Positions 52,545-64,000 of a stretch of DNA of 64,000 bases are shown here, piece after piece. The position numbers were made by a program, and so were the translations under genes. This DNA comes from Heterobilharzia americana (taxonomy: Eukaryota > Platyhelminthes > Trematoda > Strigeidida > Schistosomatidae), in assembly GCA_944470555.2 (NCBI GenBank), contig OX104128.1, forward strand, positions 2,604,001 through 2,668,000. The letters run 5' to 3'. Under the pieces are notes generated by a model. That model was not told the DNA's origin, ran no database searches, and saw only the letters and a list, made by a program, of their open reading frames with translations. The first letter of the stretch is position 1. The number at the start of each line of letters is the position of its first letter.

Positions 52545-54670
52545 TTTTCCAAGAGTTCACGAAAACTACCCTGTTTACCTCCTTAAAGCCCGACCAATAG
52601 CTGCTACCTTGACGTCGTATGGTCAGGCTTGAATATCACGATGGTCCAATGAGCTGAACTGGCTGGAATGCTTGTTACCCTGAAGTTCCACCATACCAGA
52701 AAGGTCCACTGGATACTGGTTAGGAGAGAAACAGATACCGTTGTAGTATAAACTCCTACAATATGATAAGGGTTCGAGGTTGAAGTCGTACTGCTGGCTG
52801 TGACAGCAGTCGGTGCTCCATTTGGATGACCAGCAGTGCCACATGGATGCTGCCTTCCCAGCGCAAAAGGGGTGTCAGAAAACAGCCCACTGCCCCACAG
52901 TCTCCAGTGGGATGTTTTCTCTATACAGCAGTAGTACAGTCATATCTCATACAAACAGACCTAAACAGGCTATGTGGCAGGTCTAAAGCATGTGTCCCAT
53001 GAGCTCTATGGTCACAAATATTTTCCTCTTCCAGATACTCTACGGTTGGGTGCGGAAGTGTTAACCGCCCAGTGGCATGCAAGATCTAATGAGACATAAC
53101 CTGTCCTCATTACCTCTTTCCTCCTTTGGTTATTAAATTGACCTCACTTGACCAGCGCATTGAATCTTCAAATCCCCCTTAAGAGCGTCCAGAGACCCAA
53201 TGGTTTGCTCTCGTATGCTGGCTGGTCTAGGCGTAGAATTGAGCGATAAGGCAGAAGGTGCACTTCTCGACTGGTTACCAATCAACAGCCATCTGTTCGC
53301 TATTCGACTGAATGGATCTGTAAAAACTGGGATCATGAGACTATCCAATGCTAATTTGTAGCCTACACCCACACTGACTAGAGTTCATACGATGCAAAGG
53401 ATGAATTCTATGAGGAGCTACCAATTTTGCTACAGAAACCGAGACGTTCAGATGTAGTCATAATGGCAGGTGACATCAACGCACAAATAGAGAAGCTGAG
53501 CCAGTCGGAAAAGCATCTGGGGGGTATCTACGGAATGTCATGTCAACGAAACAACTACAATCATCTGTCGCAATTTTGTTCCGACAACCAATTTTCTGTC
53601 CAACGTCCAAGCATGAGGCAATGTCTCACATGGAGTCCACCGACACCAAACCAACGTTGAATACAGAAAGATCATAATGCTATAAACCATTATCGGAGAG
53701 GATCCGTGTTGGAATTGGTGATTAGACTAACGGAAGTACTAGGTAATGTATGGGAATCAAAAGTGGTCACGTCGGACTCGTCTACTTCTCTGATCATTCC
53801 ACTCTATTAAAAGGAGGTGTCTTCTGGTGACAATCATAAAGCAGTCAGTTTAACTAATACCGTGTCCAAAATCCTTCGGTCCAGTCATCCGACGCCTAAC
53901 TGGACCTCGGGAACAACTAACTCGAGAAAACCAAAAAGGTTTCAGAAGTGAATGAGGGTGCATCAATAAGATCACCGACAGGATCTGAAAGACTGGTAAA
54001 CTGACAGGTGTTTGACGCCTGCCACATCTCATGACCTCAAGGCTGCATTCGACTCTGTCGATCATGCAGTGTCTGATTGTTAAAGGAGTATCGAGGAGGT
54101 ATTGTAACCCTGATCAAGGTTTTCTACTCAAATTCACGCAGCGGTCTTAGAGCTAATGGGGACTTGTCATATGAACTGACCACAACCAGTAGTGTCCGCC
54201 AGTGATCACCATTGTCACCACTCCTACCTAACTTCGTAATAGACGTATCAATGGGCATAAACCTTAGATGCGTGTAACTTCACAGGGACTAACCTATTAC
54301 CTGGGGATCATCTGGTTGACTTGGAGTATGAAGATATTGTCCTATTAGGCTAGGTGAAGACGCTAATACAATCCAGGATCTTCTGAACGCATTGATCAAA
54401 AATCTGTCCATGATTCGCATCTGACAAATGCAGGATGATGCTCCAGAATTGGTCCGCCGCAAGTACTCACAATTCAAGGACAGAGAAAGAAGTGGTGGAA
54501 TGAGTCGACCACATAGCTTTCCTGAGTTGCACCAGTTCGAATAAGTTGGTTGCTGACAAAATTTTGGCTCGGATTAAGGACGGTTTGGCATTTACCAACT
54601 CGCGTCATCTATGACGCCAACTGGTGAGATATCCAGCTATCTATCAAAAGACAAGCATACTTCGCTACAC
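52545..54670 (+). mobile_element. RTE family A-related copy with complete 5' end
   Basis: Begins 'cccgaccaatagctgctacc', the same start as the near-intact copy at 35210. The 5' leader runs to about 53100. The endonuclease (VVIMAGDINAQIEKLSQSEKHLGG at about 53455-53520, then RQCLTWSPPTPNQR) breaks off at about 53700, where an internal deletion joins it to RT sequence (IRLTEVL). Decayed RT and C-terminal pieces run to about 54670; the 3' end is missing. Confidence 0.75.
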
Positions 54671-55279
54671 TTTGATCTCTTCGAAATCTTGAATGTTTGA
54701 TGAAGGTTAATTTCCTCATCCCGCACACACTTTTGCACATAATGAAACAAGCTTCTGTTGTCCACTAGCTAATGAGAAGTGTGTTTGAGAGGCTCTGAGT
54801 TCATTTAGTCTATCTTTTCTTGTTTCACATCACTGAAGTCAGCGAGATACTTCGGATTCTGTACATAAAAAAACTTGTCCAAACTCTTTTCGGTTTGGTT
54901 GACCTATAGCCTAAGTATTTCAAAGCACGACTCCTTAGTTAATTCAGTTCCCTTATAATGCAAACCAATACATTTCTTTGCTTTTTTTCCTGTATAAAAT
55001 TCCGTCCCATCAAGATTTCGATGTGGTCAAATTTCATTATCTGAACTTGAACAGTGTTCCGATCTCGAAAAACTTTTGATGTATACTCATTATTGCTGGC
55101 AGTGGTGGGAGTCAATCAGAAGACAATATTCGACCTACATTTCATAGTTGTTGACACCCATCAGCAAATGGTACCTCCAACTGAAAGGAAATTAGTGTTT
55201 TTCGATGAATCTTAACTACACCACTCACTGGTGAAGTCAGAGATCAAGTCCTTATGTTCACACCTAACCTCGTATAAGA
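54671..55279. other. No gene seen
   Basis: AT-rich; possibly more old retrotransposon sequence, but not assignable. Confidence 0.35.
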
Positions 55280-55588
55280 ATGGATTGCGCACGCAAATTG
55301 AATATTTTCGGGTTATCAGGTCTTAATTCGCCCGTTACAACATCATTTAAACAACATTTCTCACCCTCCGTAAATACCATGTTTAAAAAGAAAGTATTAC
55401 GTCAAATGGCGTGTACAATTCCTGATGAAATCCCAGCGAAAAACGTTGATGTTTATTTGCTCGTCTCTCATATTTTGATGAGGACTTCAGAAGCTTCCAC
55501 AAAAATACTCAGTTTGAAAAATGGTTTACCACAGACTCGGAGCCATTTCAGGGTTACCAAAACAACTTGTAGTGGGCAATATATATAG
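55280..55588 (+). other. Unassigned 102-codon open frame
   Basis: ATG-initiated frame starting MDCARKLNIFGLSGLNSPV with no recognised domain, signal peptide or splice context. It sits among retrotransposon remnants and may be non-coding. Confidence 0.2.
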
Positions 55589-55639
55589 ACAGTCTATGCG
55601 GAAAAAAAGAGACAGCTGTGAGCAGAGAGTCCTCAACGT

Positions 55640-55750
55640 TCCAAACTTTCTCTATCTCTCAGTCATTGTTCCTACGTTATCTCGCGTCAACTTGGACCGT
55701 TACCCACTAATACCCGGGTCCCAAATTGATGTCGTCTGTCTCTCGTTGAG
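55640..55750 (+). mobile_element. RTE 3' UTR fragment
   Basis: 'gcgtcaacttggaccgttac...cactaatacccgggtcc' parallels the family A 3' UTR wording 'ggcaacttggaccgttacgcagtaatgcctggtcc'. Confidence 0.5.
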
Positions 55751-55829
55751 ATTATCAAAACGAGTTATGCGTTCACTAGCTTTGAACAATGAAAGTCAAC
55801 TGCACTTCGTACAATGATGTCCTTGAAAT

Positions 55830-57308
55830 ACGATTACGGACTTTTATTAACAATGACAAACAGATCTTTTGGAAAGTCGATTGAATTCCGTCCTAAACAT
55901 CATATTTTGCATCGAGGAACAAAATAGCTTCATCACTTTTTCATGACAGCAGCATATCATACAAAGTTCCATGACTTCGATCCACTTCCTTGTTGAGTTT
56001 CAAGGTAGAAAGTGTACTGTTCAGCTGGATCCGAGATGAGTGGCCTATGCACTGTTTGAGTGAACGGTAGAGCAAAGACTAACAGGAATAGTGAAACTCA
56101 TCGTTGTGTTTTTTTAATCTCTTCTTGCCCAGCAACTTGCATTTAGGGTGAAGATAAATTGGGTTTGAATTAATAGTAGAAGACAGTCAGAAACCACTAA
56201 GGTTACCGTCAATTTATTCTTATGCTGGTTTACTTTGATACACGAAAAAAGAGTTTTATAGTGAGCTTCAAATACATGAAACTGAGCGAAACAAAGCAAA
56301 TCAGAACGAAATGCTTGGTCTAACTGAAATTATCCACAATTTATTGCTGCGCTCAAATATAAACAGTTTTACGTAGTAGATAACCTTACATAAATTAGCA
56401 CATGGAAAGTAGAAAATAAATTCGGATAAATCGAACACTCAATAATGATTTTGTGAATCTTAACAGCAAATTTATTTTACTATTAAGATCAGATAAAACG
56501 TGATAAGAAACTCAAGTTTTCTTTTTTCTCATTGCTTATGAATTCCTGCTATTGAGCACAAAGAGAGATCAGTTGACCTTCGATATTGAAGTAAAGATTG
56601 GGAAAAGTTTATGAGAAGGTAGATAGTAGTCCAAGACTTTTGAATTTTAAAGGCCTGAAAACTTGAAGTTACACCGAACGCCATATATCCATGGGTAGAA
56701 TCTGTTCGTGTACATTATTAAAATGTACAACTCAGACAACCCTGTCGAATACACCTAGAACACTAACAACGATGATAAGTGTAAGATAAATTTAGTAGGA
56801 ATAATTCAATATTATAGAGTAAAGTAGTAGATACAACTGAAAATGGGGGAAAACAGACAGAGAATAAATACTTGGTGAGGAATATAACTGTACACTATTT
56901 ATGCACGAAGGCTACACAATGATGTATGCGCTTGAATATGAGATCTACATTGAATGTTCAAATAGATCCCAGTAAAACTTCGAAATTTCGCTTAGGGTAT
57001 ATACTTTTTTGATTTGTAATTTGGAAAATACCATTCGAACTGAACATTGGGGTTATAAGTTAGAAGTTGTATATTTTATGATAGTTTTGAATGTGTGAAC
57101 AGAAGCGTCCCAACCCTCAAATTTTGAGGTTGGTATGCACATAACATATAAAGCATGTTTAACTATAAAAGTTAAATTAAAAACATTGAATAGTGAGTGT
57201 CAGTCTTAATTGATCTATTACACATAGGTGAGATACAATCGCCATGGGAGGTAATAAACAAGAGGGAATACAAAGATGAAATGAATTATATTGAAACTAT
57301 AAGCAGAT
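55830..57308. other. No gene seen
   Basis: About 1.5 kb of AT-rich sequence without a supported feature. Confidence 0.4.
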
Positions 57309-58108
57309 ACATCATCATCATTATCAACATAGGACCAGGCATTACTGCGTAACGGTCCGAGTTGCCACACCTCATATCACTACATCAAGTAGAAAGGTAG
57401 TGAGGTGAAAGATGAACATAACAGAATGCAGTCAAAAGAAATATTAAGTACGAGAAGAAAGAAAGGAGGAATGATAAAATGGTGAGATTCGGTATAACCT
57501 CGTTAAGATGACGATAATGTATGTATACATCTGCGCCACTGATATCGGTTCTCAGCCATGTGATCACCTAGAGTCAGTCTCCAACCTCTGTTGGTTCCTC
57601 TTGTCCCGCCGACCCCAACCACCAAGTCTGCATCGCCCTACATGGCTCAAACCAACAGTCTGAGACTTCATACATTGGTGCCAAGCTTTAGTCTGGCCAC
57701 CTCAAGCCTTTCTCCAGTCTGGACCTACTTCACCCAACATTGCATTGTATGACGAGGCAATCGGTGATCAAACATACGTAGTAAGTGTCCCAACCATCTC
57801 AGTCGATGAAGGTTCATAACCTCGTCAACTGACTTGCCTTTACTTCCTACTTCTGCATTACTCATGTGGTGATACCATATAATACGGCCTATACTACGAA
57901 GGCAATGGTGGTCACACACTTGAAGCCTTCTCATATCTCCCACCTTCAGTGGCTATGTTTCACAGCTATACACAGTAGAACAGACCGGACTGCTGTGCAG
58001 TACATGCGACCCTTAATAGACAAACGGATATCACGGCGGTGCCATAGGATGCGTAAATTGGCAAAAGCCAATCGAGCCTTTTGTATCCGTGCAGAAATTT
58101 CTAGCGGT
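57309..58108 (-). mobile_element. RTE family A copy, 5'-truncated
   Basis: Minus-strand 3' tail (catcatcattatcaac at 57314-57329), 3' UTR and C-terminal region up to 'ccgtgcagaaatttct' at about 58090-58106. Frameshifted. The 5' truncation falls close to where the 4017 copy begins. Confidence 0.85.
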
Positions 58109-59499
58109 TAGGATTCCTGGCTCTCGAAGTCGCCTATTTTGTAGACTGTGCATCTAAGCGAAAACAACAATTTATCAACAGCCCCCAAGTCTTTGTATGT
58201 GACGGTGAGACAGAATATTGAAATTAAACTCAGCTAAGACATCAAATTCTAGCAGAGAGGCTTCAAGACAACGGAGTTTTTCATTTGTCCTGATTAGTAA
58301 AAAGTTCAGGGTCACCAAAAATATCAAGGGAAAAATTACAAAGATCTGGTACTTAGAAATTAAAAAACTGTTAAATATGCTGATAACAAACACACCTTAG
58401 AATAGACATTCACGCAGAAATAGGACTATGAAGAACTAATGTAGACAACAAAAAATAGAATGTCAAGGTAGAAAGTGAACAAGATTAATTTGGTACCGTA
58501 AAATTGAGCACAATACAAACGCTGCGCTTGAATAAGATTTTCAAACTAATTCAAGCAGTATTTTCTTTGTTGGAAAAATTAGGGGCAAATAATAATAATA
58601 ATCACCCTAGAAATCTAATAGTCACAAACGACATGATAAAGACAATGCTTTGGTCTTTGTCGTAGAGACAGGTTAAAAAGATTCTAAACTACCTATCGAT
58701 GTGCCTTTATCCGAACATATCAAAAAAACATTTTAAAAGAGGTGAATGCATACAGCAAATGCTTATAAAGCAGCACTTGATTTCATTTGAGTTTACGTAG
58801 TCATTTTATCGGTGCCTACTGGTTTGAAGGCATTAGAAATGATGCTTGATCGTTTTACTTCCCTATCAAGTGATCTAAAATAATAATGTTCCATCACAAT
58901 GCCTCAGTTTCACGTATAAAAATTAAACGTTCAGTCTTGTCTTAAATTGATTACATAGAGATTGACCCACTTTAACCAATCAGTTCATTTCAGCATAAGA
59001 CTGGGTATTACTGCCTGAAGTCACAATTGGTCAAGTTTCATATCAAGGTGGAAGATCAAAAATAATAGACTTGAGATAGCAAAATCGAAAAATTTAGAGA
59101 ATTATCAACTGGTGAAGACGTCTACTGACGGTGAAACACTCGTTGCATAACAAGTTCATACTTCTTACGCAAGCCTTATTTCATGGAGCAAGGTTCAAAC
59201 CGAGAACCCATGCTTTCTTCAAAGAAAATAACGAAATCTGATACTGCTTAAGAAACAAATAAGACTGGACTACATTCGTGCTATAGTGTAACAGGGTTCA
59301 AATTTCGTTCTACAAACTTAGGGCCAGACAACCAAGTAGAATGACGCACCTCACAGTTGGATGCCTAAGAACTACGCCATGTCAAATACTATTATCGTCA
59401 TGCCCACAAAACTTCGATAGATGGTACCAAATGCTCTTCAAGTTAGAACATATGAATATTAAAAGGTGTCTCAGTATCTCTCCAAGTCAACAGATTTTG
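58109..59499. other. No gene seen
   Basis: AT-rich; a short (AAT)n run at about 58590-58603. No reading frame or repeat assigned. Confidence 0.35.
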
Positions 59500-60010
59500 A
59501 GTGTCGACATAGTTGTGAGGATGGCTGATACTTCCCAGCTACTTCTTGGTAAGCGATCGCGGAGTCCAAAAGACATCCGCAGCGAAACAGTCACACATGG
59601 CCTTTCCAGGTTTTAGATTTAAGCTTGTTAGTTTGACTCCGATTATGTCATATGGTTGGCATCGACAAATCGCGGAGTAGGAGAAAGTGTGCAATATTTA
59701 AGGTTGGTCTTCCCTAACCCCACTTACCCTGTAAGGAAGATATCATACGCATGGCACTCCTGGTCATCCAGCGGTAAAAACTCCAACTACTATCACACCC
59801 TATACAGCCAGCAATTCGACTTCGCCCTCGAACCCCCATCATAGTATACGAATTTATATTTTATTCGTAACTGCTTTGTCTTACCAAAATCCAAATGACC
59901 TTTCTGATATGGCAGGACCTCGAGAAAAAAGCGCTCCAATCAATGTAGCTCGTTGGCTCATTGTGATAAACAAGTCCGACCACTACGTGAAGGTAAATAT
60001 AGGTCAGGGA
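59500..60010 (-). mobile_element. RTE family A 5' leader fragment
   Basis: Minus-strand copy of the 5' leader seen at 35200-34650 and 52545-53050 ('ggatgaccag' / 'ctggtcatcc', 'ggcgaagtcg', 'gtcggacttg'). It lacks the coding region, so it is another 5'-only piece. Confidence 0.65.
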
Positions 60011-60239
60011 GTGAATAGTTGGTATACCTTTAGATCTAAAATACGACTGATTATTCGAACTAAACATTTGTGGCTATCGCTAAGCAATTCTAACTTTCAA
60101 TCTGTCATGCAAATGATTTCTCCTCTAGATTATCGCGGTCTACGTCGTCTGAAGTAACGTTTTACTTTCGCTACTCATCACTATTCATAATCATTCTAGA
60201 TGATGAAGCTATGGACTTCCAGATACGATTCTACTTTTA

Positions 60240-60500
60240 TTTTTCAGTCTGTCAGTCATTCACGTTTCTTCAATGGATCAACTTTTTATTCTAGTAAGCT
60301 GGAATTAATTTATCCATATTGAATTCAGTACTTTCTTATCCCTCCTTGTTATCTAACCACTTCCCACAACTTTGATGGCTATCTTTACTAGTTCTTTACT
60401 TTCTATCTTAAAACTCTCTCGTTTGATGTGTTAATACGTCGTGTGGCAACTTGGACCACTACGCAGTAGTAGTTGGTTCTATGTTGAATTCTTCTGCTAG
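60240..60500 (+). mobile_element. RTE 3' UTR fragment
   Basis: 'gtgtggcaacttggaccactacgcagtag' at about 60440-60470 matches the family A 3' UTR, preceded by decayed pyrimidine-rich sequence. Confidence 0.5.
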
Positions 60501-61269
60501 TAGACGCATACTTGCTATAAACAGATATCATCAAAAGGCAGTTTGTTTCATTTAAAACCATTCTGTTGGAAAAACATCCAGGCATTTGTCAACAGATCAC
60601 TATTCAAGAAATATGGTTACTGTTCTCGGAGTCAAGGCAAGCTTAATGAACTACCATAATAGAAAAAAGTAACTGATGAATCAGGCATACTTCGAATCTG
60701 AAAACGTTTCTAAAAAAAATAGCATACCCGACGTTAGACTGTTGGAGGACGTCAGATGACGTCAAAAATCTGACGTACTTCGACTGATGTTGTAACTCGT
60801 AGGTATTCAGTATCTTCTTTGACAGTGTATGGAACTGACAGAGGTACATCAAGAACAACTGTCTGTCCATACATACAATCGCGAGTATGGCATCGCGATC
60901 AGGTCTCTCCTGAGACGTAATTTTACACAACAGCGCAGTCGTTACATGAGGTAATACTGATTTTGGTTTTTCTGCAGCAGTAGGACCAGAAAAACTACGT
61001 GCTGGTTACTACAGCCCAATTACTTGGGTGATAAAAATATGACAATTAAGTCGAAATGGAACTTTTAAAAACAGGAATCACACTTACGGGTTAACGATCC
61101 ACTAACATTTGTAAGAGGTTTCTGCATACAAATGGAAACTATTTGAAATTATAAGAAAGATTGTTAGGCTACGTAAAACTGATAACGCAAACAGCCTCTT
61201 TCAGCATCACCCTAAGTCTGAGGTGATATAAACAAAAAATATTATAGTGAGTGAAGAGAGCCTTAGGAA
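60501..61269. other. No gene seen
   Basis: AT-rich; nothing recognised. Confidence 0.35.
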
Positions 61270-61680
61270 AATGGCGCAACACGAATGTATGCTGAGGGAG
61301 AAATCGAACAAACGCTACGCTACAGTATGGTCTCTACTCAAACTTGCATAATCTGGAAAGAAAGTTCTTGTTTGTCATCGGAGATGATAACCATCCAAGG
61401 ATGTCAACTAACTACGTCAATGTTTAACCAAACCTTAGATAAATTGGTGACGAAGGCTGTCTATCTACCTTCCAGGGGGTGTACAACTCAAGGAACCCAG
61501 AGTATGCAAATGGCATGGTTTTGTTAAGTGAAGATAAAATGTGTTATTTTCCGAAGCTTTCGAGCGGAAGATCCAGGACTTTCGACCTGTTGATATTCGA
61601 AGTGCTGAGATGATTTCAGAGAACATACAAAATGTCCCCTTGGTATTTCGTAACAATAATTCAAGGCAATGACTACTAAC
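61270..61680 (+). pseudogene. Decayed reverse-transcriptase fragment, separate lineage
   Basis: Around 61390-61440 the frame gives IQGCQLTTSMFNQTLDKLV, comparable to the G-D/C-P-L-S-P-x-L-F-N motif of RTs. A frame shift later 'EYANGMVLLSED' at about 61499-61535 is a ruined YADD box. The wording differs from families A and B, so it may come from another non-LTR clade. Confidence 0.45.
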
Positions 61681-62764
61681 TACCGATTAATAAACAACCG
61701 CGCAGTTGTTCATCTACATTTCATAAACTTACAACCACCATTTGGTACTGTAGTTAGTACCATGATTTTCAGTAATAAAAAATTTCACAAAATCCTTTTT
61801 ACTTGTGACTAACTCTTTTCATCAGTTTCGAAAACATTTTCGATTAAATAAATCTTAATTTTTGTCTACGTCTGATAAGCCAATAGTCTGAAATTAACCA
61901 TTGTGATTCACGTACACAGGAAGGATCCACAGCAATCGAGACAAGCACTGAAATCTCCCCTCTGAAGAGATCATAATTCTTGAACGGTGCCTACTGTCGG
62001 CTATTATATTGTGGTCTATATCTTTCGATATACGATGATGAACACTGTCCTTAGTGCATACCCTTTAATGTTACACCAGCAATTTGGAATCTATCTCTGA
62101 TACCACAGTCATGAAACACGACTCAAAAATGTCCCTTGGTTATATTCTACGTCTGTCCATCAATAGGCGAACATATGCATCAGCGAGTCGACGCCTGAGC
62201 ACTGTCGAGGCATATACTTCATAAAGTGTCGAAAACCCAAAATGATTTTTTCAACAAGTAGAGACAAAACAATTCATCTTTGATTTCTATGGTCATCCAA
62301 CAGGAATATCTCTCATAAATGGAATTAGCACTGGCTAGGCAAAGATAGTTTCTAAGACATCACAAAAGAATCGCTGGACAAGCATCCGCAAGTCAAACAC
62401 CAGGTACCTTACCACGTATTATAGCGCTTCTACTTGTAATTTGAAGTTGGGTATCATAGCGATAACACCTAAAACAGAACCTAGGTAGTTAACAGTTTCC
62501 GATATAGCTTACCTATTGCATCACCGAATTTAGACAATAGTTGCGCAAACAAATTTAGTCAATATCAGAAATAGGAGCTGATATTCTCACGTAACGAATG
62601 AGTTTGTAACATCTTTCACACTAGAACTTTAAGTGAAAAGGTACTAAGGTGAAAGGCAGATGAATACGGATGAAAGTAATCACAAATATAGCTATTCTTA
62701 AAAACAGAATACGACAATAGTGAGTTTCGGCATGACGAACGAGACGAAGACAACTTGTAGATGC
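61681..62764. other. No gene seen
   Basis: AT-rich; no supported feature. Confidence 0.35.
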
Positions 62765-63000
62765 ATCTGGCTCAGAACCGATGTCAGTGGCACAGATGTA
62801 TACACACATCATCTCAACGACGCTATACTGAATCTCACCACTTCCTTCCTCACTCTTCGTTCCTCTCTTTTCGTACTTCATATTTCTTTTGACTGCAATC
62901 TTTTATCTTCATCTTGCACCTGTCTTTTTATTTCATGTAGTGATATGAGGCGTGGCAACTTGGAGTGTTACGCAGTAATGCCTGGTCCTAGGTTGATATG
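62765..63000 (+). mobile_element. RTE family A 3' UTR fragment
   Basis: 'tcagaaccgatgtcagtggc' through 'ggcaacttggagtgttacgcagtaatgcctggtcctaggttgatatgg', the family A 3' end in plus orientation with only a stub of the tail. Confidence 0.75.
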
Positions 63001-63935
63001 GATGGATGGAGCCAGCGAGAGAGATTTGGACACATCACTAAGAATCTGTAACCACCGATCTCGGTTGTCACGTGGAGTCCAAGGGATAGTTCGAATTCGT
63101 CTACAAGGTTCAAACCATTAGCCAACACTTCATAGACCGTCATTTTTCGGTTTGGCCGCCCTTCAAGCATAAACCTACGATTTTGCTACGGGCAAAGGAT
63201 AACTAGGGATGCTTGAAGCGCCTAAACCATCTGAGTCGATGAAGATAGAAAATCTCACTGACTTTCCTCTGGTCTACGTAACTAATTTGGCGGCACCACG
63301 ACTCACGTCCTGTGCTACAAAAGCAATGATGGTTGAACATCTAAGGGCTGAGCATGTTTTCTACTTTTAATGGCCAATTTTCACAGCCATAGAGCAGAGT
63401 GTAGAGATGCAGCATAGTTCAGTTGACCCTTAACAGGCAGTCGGATAACATTGCGTGAATGTCCTAAGTTTATGAAGACCAAACAAAACCTTTTTATGCA
63501 GGCACAGATTTTTTGTTCCGTGATCCCGCAGAACTTATCAGACACTAAGCGCAGTAGCCAGCGGGTTCAACCGCCCAACTCCTTATTGTTAGACAATGCA
63601 AAAACGCAGACCGATTCCTGACCAACAATTTACATTTAGGTGGTGAGAAACGCATCCCAAGCATTCTAAATTTACCACTCGAGATGTTCGGTAGACTTTG
63701 CATCTTGTTAGCGTCTTCACCCACTGGTCATCTGCAATACCTCCGTCCCACCAAGAAGTCTCATAGGATACAGTCAATCCATGCAAAGCGAGAGGGGAGG
63801 GAGGCCTCTAAAAGAAACTATTGTAACAAAATTGCACAATAGTGAAGAAAAGCTATCCTTGATGGACATCATTCGAAGCATAGAACTCACCATCGGTTCT
63901 AACACCTCAAAAGTCTCAAGGTAGAGCTTTTATCA
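63001..63935 (-). mobile_element. Diverged RTE family A copy, C-terminal region
   Basis: The minus strand carries the region from the RT palm (about 63860, LSSPLS-like wording) and LLVTKSVDV-type codons to the C-terminus, with many substitutions and frameshifts. Its 3' side abuts the plus-strand tail at 62765-63000, so two copies face each other. Confidence 0.6.
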
Positions 63936-63937
63936 AT

Positions 63938-64000
63938 ATTTCAAGTTGTTATTCATCGAAGACTGACATCAGTTGGAGGAACAAAGTGGCGGTCTGCGCT
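63938..64000 (-). mobile_element. Hammerhead SINE, second family, cut by the window end
   Basis: 'tttcaagttgttattcatcg' followed by 'agactgacatcagttggaggaac' is the terminal arm of the second SINE family; the rest lies outside the window. Confidence 0.6.

Noticed and set aside
1..64000. CRISPR array, bacterial operons or riboswitches
   Set aside because: The sequence is clearly eukaryotic, with introns and retrotransposons. Repeats are dispersed or inverted, not short regularly spaced units.

Overview
The window looks like nuclear DNA of a blood fluke (Schistosoma or a close relative). The evidence is AT-rich sequence, GT-AG introns of several kilobases, Sm-alpha-type SINEs with hammerhead ribozymes, several RTE-clade non-LTR retrotransposons, a gypsy-type gag remnant and a Penelope-like endonuclease remnant. 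Species was inferred from these families, not from a database search. Well over half of the window is transposon-derived, and two host genes can be read through it.

Plus strand, 6.7-28.1 kb: the last five coding exons of PUS7 (TruD-family tRNA/mRNA pseudouridine synthase), at 6710-6878, 12574-12771, 19447-19516, 21719-21911 and 28001-28104, with a poly(A) signal near 28165. Splice phases agree throughout except in the fourth exon, which is one base short at an A-run (21847-21850). The 5' exons lie to the left of the window. Its introns hold RTE copies, paired inverted Sm-alpha elements and a 0.65-kb-armed palindrome whose right arm carries two RTE insertions.

Minus strand, 42.6-35.5 kb: a three-exon gene for a 332-residue type I membrane protein with a signal peptide, one C-type-lectin-like domain, one membrane span and a cytoplasmic tail. 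Between PUS7 and this gene lie a coding remnant of unknown family (30.1-31.0 kb) and a near-intact 3.9-kb RTE element (31284-35210, minus) with an apparent target-site duplication and a 968-codon endonuclease/reverse-transcriptase frame.

42.8-64 kb: no complete host gene was found. Contents are a tandem array of two 477-bp units (each with a tRNA-like promoter and a hammerhead ribozyme with intact core), RTE pieces, an LTR/PBS/gag fragment, a Penelope-type GIY-YIG remnant, a 0.38-kb long-TIR element and decayed RTE copies. One or two possible minus-strand exons (48.6 kb, 50.4 kb) are weak.

The most interesting signal is the self-cleaving RNA. Two unrelated SINE families carry hammerhead motifs on both strands, some with every core base kept and others broken by single core substitutions. 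The second family has a tRNA-like head, terminal inverted repeats and target-site duplications, and in one place forms a tandem dimer that could release a unit-length 477-nt RNA.
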